8,553 nt of DNA from an uncultured Paenibacillaceae bacterium (GTDB lineage Bacteria > Bacillota > Bacilli > Paenibacillales > DA-C8). Below the pieces are notes generated by a model. That model searched no databases. It was not told the DNA's origin and saw only the letters and a program-made list of their open reading frames with translations. Where the stretch lies: contig CALGAO010000057.1 in the NCBI GenBank assembly GCA_937957685.1, positions 1-8,553 of the forward strand, read 5' to 3'. Within the stretch, counting starts at the first letter, position 1, and each line of letters begins with the position of its first letter. A program made the position numbers and the translations under genes. Positions 5,348 to 8,553 of the stretch are shown piece by piece.

Positions 5348-5394
5348 TGTGACGAATCGGTCACATGTGAAAACAGTCAATTACAGTTCTCACA
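5348..5394. promoter_or_regulatory. Clustered TGTGA/TCACA inverted half-sites before the kinase gene
   Basis: TGTGAC-GAATCG-GTCACA (5348-5365) is a perfect 6-bp inverted repeat. It is followed at once by TGTGAAAAC (5366-5374), which pairs 8/9 with GTTCTCACA (5386-5394). The junction TCACATGTGA (5361-5370) is itself a 10-bp palindrome. The cluster ends 18 bp before the start codon. It could be an operator for an unknown regulator or structured leader RNA. The first element has an 8-bp gap between TGTGA and TCACA, unlike the 6-bp gap of CRP sites. Confidence 0.5.
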
Positions 5395-5412
5395 GATCAG
5401 GGGAAGCATGAC

Positions 5413-6393
5413 ATGAAACCGGAAGTGATATGTATCGGGGAGCTTTTGATCGATTTTGTGTCGGTGGACAGGGACAGTTCCCTCGTGTCGAGCTCGGGCT
5501 TCACCAAAGCTCCCGGCGGAGCGCCTGCCAACGTGGCGGCCGGGCTGGCGAGACTGGGACGGTCGTCGGATTTCATCGGCAAGGTGGGGAACGACCCATT
5601 CGGGGAATATCTCGTGCAGACGCTGCGCGACTATCAGGTCGATGTTTCGCAGGTATGCTTCGATGATGATGCCCGTACGACGCTGTCCTATGTGGCCGTG
5701 CGCTCCGATGGCATCCGCGATGCCATCTTCTATCGCCATCCAGGCGCGGACATGATGCTGAGGCCGGAGGAGATCTCCGAGAGCTATATCGCGTCCGGGA
5801 GGATCCTGCATTTCGGCTCCGTGTCTCTAGGGGCTGAACCGGTGCGGGAGGCCACCCTGCGCGCTGTGCAGTATGCGAAGGAGCATGGGCTGCTCATCTC
5901 CTACGATCCGAACCTGAGGCTCAACCTGTGGAGCGACGAGGAGACGGCCAAGCGGGAGATCCGCGCTGCCTTTGCACTGGCGGACGTGGTGAAGATCAGC
6001 GAGGAAGAGATGGAGTTCGTGACCGGCTGCGACTCGCTGTCCGCTGCAGCCCAATACATCTTGTCGCAAGGACCAAGGCTGGTCGTCATCACCAGAGGGA
6101 ATCAGGGCTGCTACTATTCCGACAACACGCACAGCGGCAGCATACCGGGCCATCGCGTCGAGGTGGCGGAGAACACAGGCGCGGGAGATGCCTTTGTGGC
6201 AGGGCTGCTGTCGAGACTTCTGGCCCGGGCTGATAAAGCGGGTGAATTCGTCCTCGCGGTGGACGATCAGACGATCGAGGCGATCCGCTTCGCCAACGCT
6301 GCCGGAGCGCTCGCGACCACCAAGGTCGGCGCGATACCGGCCATGCCGACAGCTGCGGAAGTGAATCGCCTGCTGGACGACAAACAGGCGTGA
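5413..6393 (+). CDS. PfkB-family sugar kinase, fructokinase-like
   Basis: This 326-aa cytoplasmic ribokinase/PfkB kinase transfers the ATP gamma-phosphate to a sugar hydroxyl. PfkB signature 1 is in GGAPANVAAGLARLG (35-49) continuing to FIGKVGNDPFGEYL (54-67). Signature 2 is ENTGAGDAFVAGLL (253-266), with anion hole GAGD (256-259) and catalytic base D259. FYRHPGADMML (106-116), ILHFGSVSLG (131-140) and SYDPNLRLNLW (163-173) resemble bacterial fructokinases more than 2-keto-3-deoxygluconate kinases, but KDG or another keto-sugar remains possible given the upstream hydrolase. GGGGAAG at 5400-5406 is 6 bp before the ATG; an ATG at 5408 is out of frame and closes after two codons. It heads a kinase-isomerase-oxidoreductase block. 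Confidence 0.9.
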   Translation: MKPEVICIGELLIDFVSVDRDSSLVSSSGFTKAPGGAPANVAAGLARLGRSSDFIGKVGNDPFGEYLVQTLRDYQVDVSQVCFDDDARTTLSYVAVRSDGIRDAIFYRHPGADMMLRPEEISESYIASGRILHFGSVSLGAEPVREATLRAVQYAKEHGLLISYDPNLRLNLWSDEETAKREIRAAFALADVVKISEEEMEFVTGCDSLSAAAQYILSQGPRLVVITRGNQGCYYSDNTHSGSIPGHRVEVAENTGAGDAFVAGLLSRLLARADKAGEFVLAVDDQTIEAIRFANAAGALATTKVGAIPAMPTAAEVNRLLDDKQA

Positions 6394-6432
6394 CGCTGGC
6401 AATCGAGCAAGCGATATATAAGCCGGACGGCT

Positions 6433-6496
6433 GGGCGATCATCGCGCGCATCGCGCGAGCGGCGTGCGGGCCCGACCGGCGGGGCCAGCATCGCCC
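6433..6496 (+). other. Nested GC-rich inverted repeats in the kinase-isomerase spacer
   Basis: An outer stem GGGCGAT (6433-6439) / ATCGCCC (6490-6496) encloses two inner hairpins: TCGCGC (6442-6447) / GCGCGA (6453-6458), and GGCCC / GGGCC at about 6469-6486. The result is a small branched fold directly before the isomerase ribosome binding site. In such GC-rich DNA chance pairing is a real possibility. Confidence 0.4.
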
Positions 6497-6521
6497 GAAT
6501 ACCGGCGCATGCAGCATATGG

Positions 6522-6527
6522 AAAGGA
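6522..6527 (+). promoter_or_regulatory. Ribosome binding site fixing the isomerase start at 6537
   Basis: AAAGGA sits 9 bp before the ATG at 6537 but touches the alternative in-frame ATG at 6528, which is too close for use. This favours 6537 over 6528 and over the upstream GTG at 6390. Confidence 0.7.
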
Positions 6528-6536
6528 ATGAGCCAC

Positions 6537-7373
6537 ATGAGACTGGGCGGTTATGTCAAGCGAGATTACAACGGTGCGGATGAATGGATCGCGGCGGCGC
6601 AGGAGCTGGGCTACCGGGCGGTGCCCTGTCCGATCGATCATCGGGCCGATGAAGCCGTGATCCGGGCCTTCGCGGATGCCGCCAGGGCGCACGACATCGC
6701 GATCTCCGAGGTCGGCGCCTGGGGCAATCCGATCAGCCAGGATGAGCATACACGGAAGCAGGCGATCCTCTTCGCGCAGAAGCAGCTGGAGCTGGCGGAG
6801 AAGATCGAGGCCAGAGTGTGCGTGAATATCACCGGATCCAGGGGCGAGCAATGGGACGGTCCCCATCCGGACAATCTGACCGACGATACCTTCGCCCTGA
6901 TCGTCGATTCCGTGCGCGAGATCATCGACGCGGTCAAGCCCAGGCGCACCTTCTATGCGCTGGAGATGATGCCGTGGGCGTATCCGGACTCCGCGGACTC
7001 CTACCTGAAGCTGATCGAGGCCATCGACCGGCCGCAGCTCGCCGTGCACTTCGATCCGGTGAACATCATCAATTCACCGGAGAAGTTCTACCGCAACGGC
7101 GAGATCATCCGCGACTTCATCCGCAGGCTCGGCGGGAAGATCCGGAACTGCCATGCCAAGGACATCATCCTGCACGGCAAGCTGACGGTGCATCTGGAGG
7201 AAACGATTCCTGGGCAGGGCGGTCTCGATTATCGCACCTTCCTGCTCGAGCTCAGCCGACTGCAGGCGGATATCCCGCTTGTGGTGGAACATCTGCAGAC
7301 GGAAGAGCAGTACCTCAAGGCCGTGCGCCATATCCGTCAGGTCGCGCGCGAGGTCGGGCTGGAACATGTGTAA
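6537..7373 (+). CDS. TIM-barrel sugar (phosphate) isomerase/epimerase, xylose-isomerase-like
   Basis: Starting at 6537 the protein has 278 aa, typical for this AP endonuclease family 2 / xylose-isomerase-like barrel. The expected metal ligands are in order at strand ends: E143 (YALEMMPW), D173 (VHFDPVNII), H206 (NCHAKDI) and E251 (VVEHL). The opening MRLGGYVKRDY and RAVPCPID also fit strand 1 and strand 2. Such enzymes interconvert keto-sugars, aldoses or epimers, often paired with Gfo/Idh/MocA dehydrogenases, as here: the oxidoreductase gene begins 25 bp later. It probably converts the released or oxidised sugar before or after the upstream PfkB kinase acts. The substrate is unknown. A 327-residue version beginning at GTG 6390 was not chosen because the extension lacks fold and ribosome binding site. 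Confidence 0.87.
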   Translation: MRLGGYVKRDYNGADEWIAAAQELGYRAVPCPIDHRADEAVIRAFADAARAHDIAISEVGAWGNPISQDEHTRKQAILFAQKQLELAEKIEARVCVNITGSRGEQWDGPHPDNLTDDTFALIVDSVREIIDAVKPRRTFYALEMMPWAYPDSADSYLKLIEAIDRPQLAVHFDPVNIINSPEKFYRNGEIIRDFIRRLGGKIRNCHAKDIILHGKLTVHLEETIPGQGGLDYRTFLLELSRLQADIPLVVEHLQTEEQYLKAVRHIRQVAREVGLEHV

Positions 7374-7398
7374 GGGTACGCAAGGAGGTTGAGTCAGC

Positions 7399-8475
7399 AT
7401 GCAACATCACAAGCCGATTCACATCGGTTTCATCGGAGCCGGAACGATGGGCATGATCCATATGGAGACGTTCCGGAAGGTTCAGGGCGCGGCGAACCAT
7501 CACGTGGTGGACGTATCGCTCGACAGGGCGCTCGATGCCGCCCGACGCTTCAACATTCCCAATTACGGCGCGGACGCCTCCGTCCTGATCCATGACCCGG
7601 ACATTGACGCCGTGGTCATCAGCGTCCCGAACGCGTTCCATGCGGAATTCGCCAGACAGGCGCTGCTCGCGGGCAAGCATGTGCTGCTGGAGAAGCCCAT
7701 GGCGATGAATGCGGACGAGGCGGAAGAGGTACTCAAGGCACAGCAGCAGTCCGGCAAGCTGTTGATGATCGGCCACCAGATGCGCTGGAAGTGGCCGTTC
7801 CCCGAGATCAGGAAGCAGATCGCGGAAGGCAGGCTGGGCAAGATCTACTACGTCCGGGCAGGCTGGATGCGGCGCAAGGGAATCCCGGGCTGGGGATCGG
7901 CCTATACCTCCAGGAAGATGATGGGCGGCGGCGCCGCGGTGGACATCGGGGTCCATATGATCGATCTCGCCCGTTATCTGATCGGTCCCAAGCGTCCCGT
8001 ATCCGTATCAGGCGGTGTGTACGGGCACATCGGCCGGCAGGGGAAGGGCATCGGCACCTGGGGGACGGTGAATCCGCAGGGCTCGTTCGACGTGGACGAT
8101 CTGGCCGCGGCCATGATCCGGTTCGAAGACGGGACCTTGCTGAACCTGGAGGTCAGCTGGGCAGCCTTCACCGACGCAGAGGAGAACGGCCCTTATCTGC
8201 ACATCATGGGCAGCCAGGGCGGTCTGTCGATCCGTGAGAGCGGAGGCACCTGGCTCACCGAATGCTTCGATCAGAGTGTCGACATTCCGATCCTTCAGCC
8301 GCAGGATGGCATCGAAGATGAGCGCGTGAAGCTGGCGGAGCATTTCCTGTCCTGTATACGCGAGGGCAAGGAGCCGCTCGTGTCGGGCAGGGATGGCTGG
8401 CTGAACCAGAAGCTGCTGGATGCGATCTATGAATCTGCATTAAGTGGAAGAGAAACCATATTGGTTCTTAATTGA
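7399..8475 (+). CDS. Gfo/Idh/MocA-family NAD(P)-dependent oxidoreductase
   Basis: This 358-aa sugar or cyclitol dehydrogenase is cytoplasmic. The N-terminal Rossmann fold shows GFIGAGTMGMIH (10-21, GxGxxG = G13, G15, G18), DAVVISVPNAFHAE (70-83) and the hallmark EKP at 98-100 in HVLLEKPMAMN, whose Lys takes part in catalysis in the family. The C-terminal alpha/beta domain carries GGGAAVDIGVHMIDLARYL (176-194), with the usual D182 and H186. Its end (LAEHFLSCIREGKEP) is typical. AAGGAGGT at 7382-7389 lies 9 bp before the ATG, the strongest ribosome binding site in the cluster. The 25-bp gap to the isomerase implies cotranscription. Likely role: NAD-linked oxidation of a sugar, for example to a keto intermediate handled by the neighbouring isomerase. 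Substrate unassigned. Confidence 0.93.
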   Translation: MQHHKPIHIGFIGAGTMGMIHMETFRKVQGAANHHVVDVSLDRALDAARRFNIPNYGADASVLIHDPDIDAVVISVPNAFHAEFARQALLAGKHVLLEKPMAMNADEAEEVLKAQQQSGKLLMIGHQMRWKWPFPEIRKQIAEGRLGKIYYVRAGWMRRKGIPGWGSAYTSRKMMGGGAAVDIGVHMIDLARYLIGPKRPVSVSGGVYGHIGRQGKGIGTWGTVNPQGSFDVDDLAAAMIRFEDGTLLNLEVSWAAFTDAEENGPYLHIMGSQGGLSIRESGGTWLTECFDQSVDIPILQPQDGIEDERVKLAEHFLSCIREGKEPLVSGRDGWLNQKLLDAIYESALSGRETILVLN

Positions 8476-8553
8476 CTAGCTGTGTTTAGGTTTGCTGTTG
8501 TTTTTTCTTGTTCATTGGGGTTAGGCGGCAAACCGTGCTTGTCGTAGACTGGT
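8476..8553. other. T-rich end of window
   Basis: The last 78 bp change to T-rich sequence. GGTTTGC (8489-8495) and GCAAACC (8528-8534) form an inverted repeat extendable by wobble pairs, with a T-rich loop (T-run at about 8501-8506). No T-tract follows the right arm, so it is not a clear terminator. On the minus strand one frame is open from the right edge to about 8430 and overlaps the end of the oxidoreductase gene; it is unrecognised. Confidence 0.4.

Larger units (their letters stand above)
5148..5412. other. 265-bp gene-free spacer between hydrolase and kinase genes
   Basis: No gene is supported here. The spacer contains the alternative stems (5158-5233), the candidate cre site (5269-5284) and the half-site cluster (5348-5394). 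No clear -35/-10 pair was found, although the spacing and these elements suggest the kinase-isomerase-dehydrogenase block has its own control. Confidence 0.6.
6394..6536 (+). other. 143-bp spacer between kinase and isomerase genes
   Basis: The isomerase reading frame stays open back to a GTG at 6390, which overlaps the kinase stop codon. However, the 49 extra residues look like translated spacer (Arg/Ala-rich, no fold) and no ribosome binding site precedes 6390. An AT-rich GATATATAAG (6413-6422) stands out and could be a -10 region, but no -35 box fits well. The inverted repeats at 6433-6496 follow. Confidence 0.55.

Noticed and set aside
5348..5365. CRP-type site TGTGA...TCACA
   Set aside because: The gap between the half-sites is 8 bp rather than 6, so it was kept only as a generic inverted repeat.
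6390..7373. GTG start giving a 327-residue isomerase
   Set aside because: The first 49 residues look like translated spacer and lack a ribosome binding site; AAAGGA at 6522-6527 fits the ATG at 6537.

Overview
The window looks like a piece of a moderately GC-rich Gram-positive chromosome, most likely a Paenibacillus-type member of the Bacillota. The reasons are strong AAGGAGG-type ribosome binding sites, sigma-A promoters with TTGACA boxes, a GntR/UTRA regulator, a candidate CcpA site, and long spacers filled with decayed short repeats. The assignment comes from gene style and memory of the families; no search was run.

Left third (1-1517): two tandem 51-bp units, each holding a perfect hairpin, then a minus-strand gene (177-854) for a DUF559-like PD-(D/E)XK nuclease-fold protein with a C-terminal winged-helix-like part. 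In front of this gene is a clear minus-strand promoter (TTGACA-16-TAATAT). It is followed by a leader of about 160 nt containing a hairpin plus T-tract (intrinsic terminator) and a competing hairpin. This is either a transcription attenuator or a small RNA of about 115 nt. The rest of the spacer is a degenerate array of roughly 52-63-bp repeats.

Middle (1518-3370): a VOC/glyoxalase-fold protein and a membrane-anchored N-acetylmuramoyl-L-alanine amidase, both on the plus strand. A second, unrelated degenerate array (53-56-bp period) and an isolated long hairpin follow.

Right part (3281-8475): a carbohydrate-catabolism cluster, all on the plus strand. In order it holds a GntR/HutC-type regulator, a GH105/GH88-type unsaturated-uronyl hydrolase, a PfkB sugar kinase (fructokinase-like), a TIM-barrel sugar isomerase/epimerase and a Gfo/Idh/MocA oxidoreductase. 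A strong promoter precedes the regulator. An 18-bp palindrome lies just after its expected start site, and a 16/18 copy lies just before the hydrolase gene. This predicts autorepression plus substrate-induced control of the hydrolase. The hydrolase should release a sugar from a short oligosaccharide, and the isomerase, dehydrogenase and kinase would then convert a released sugar. The actual substrate cannot be read from the sequence, and no transporter lies in the window.

The spacers inside the cluster (5148-5412 and 6394-6536) are not featureless. The first has two alternative stems sharing one arm, a candidate cre site and a cluster of TGTGA/TCACA half-sites. The second has nested GC-rich inverted repeats. 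No tRNA, rRNA, CRISPR array, intact insertion sequence or replication origin was seen.
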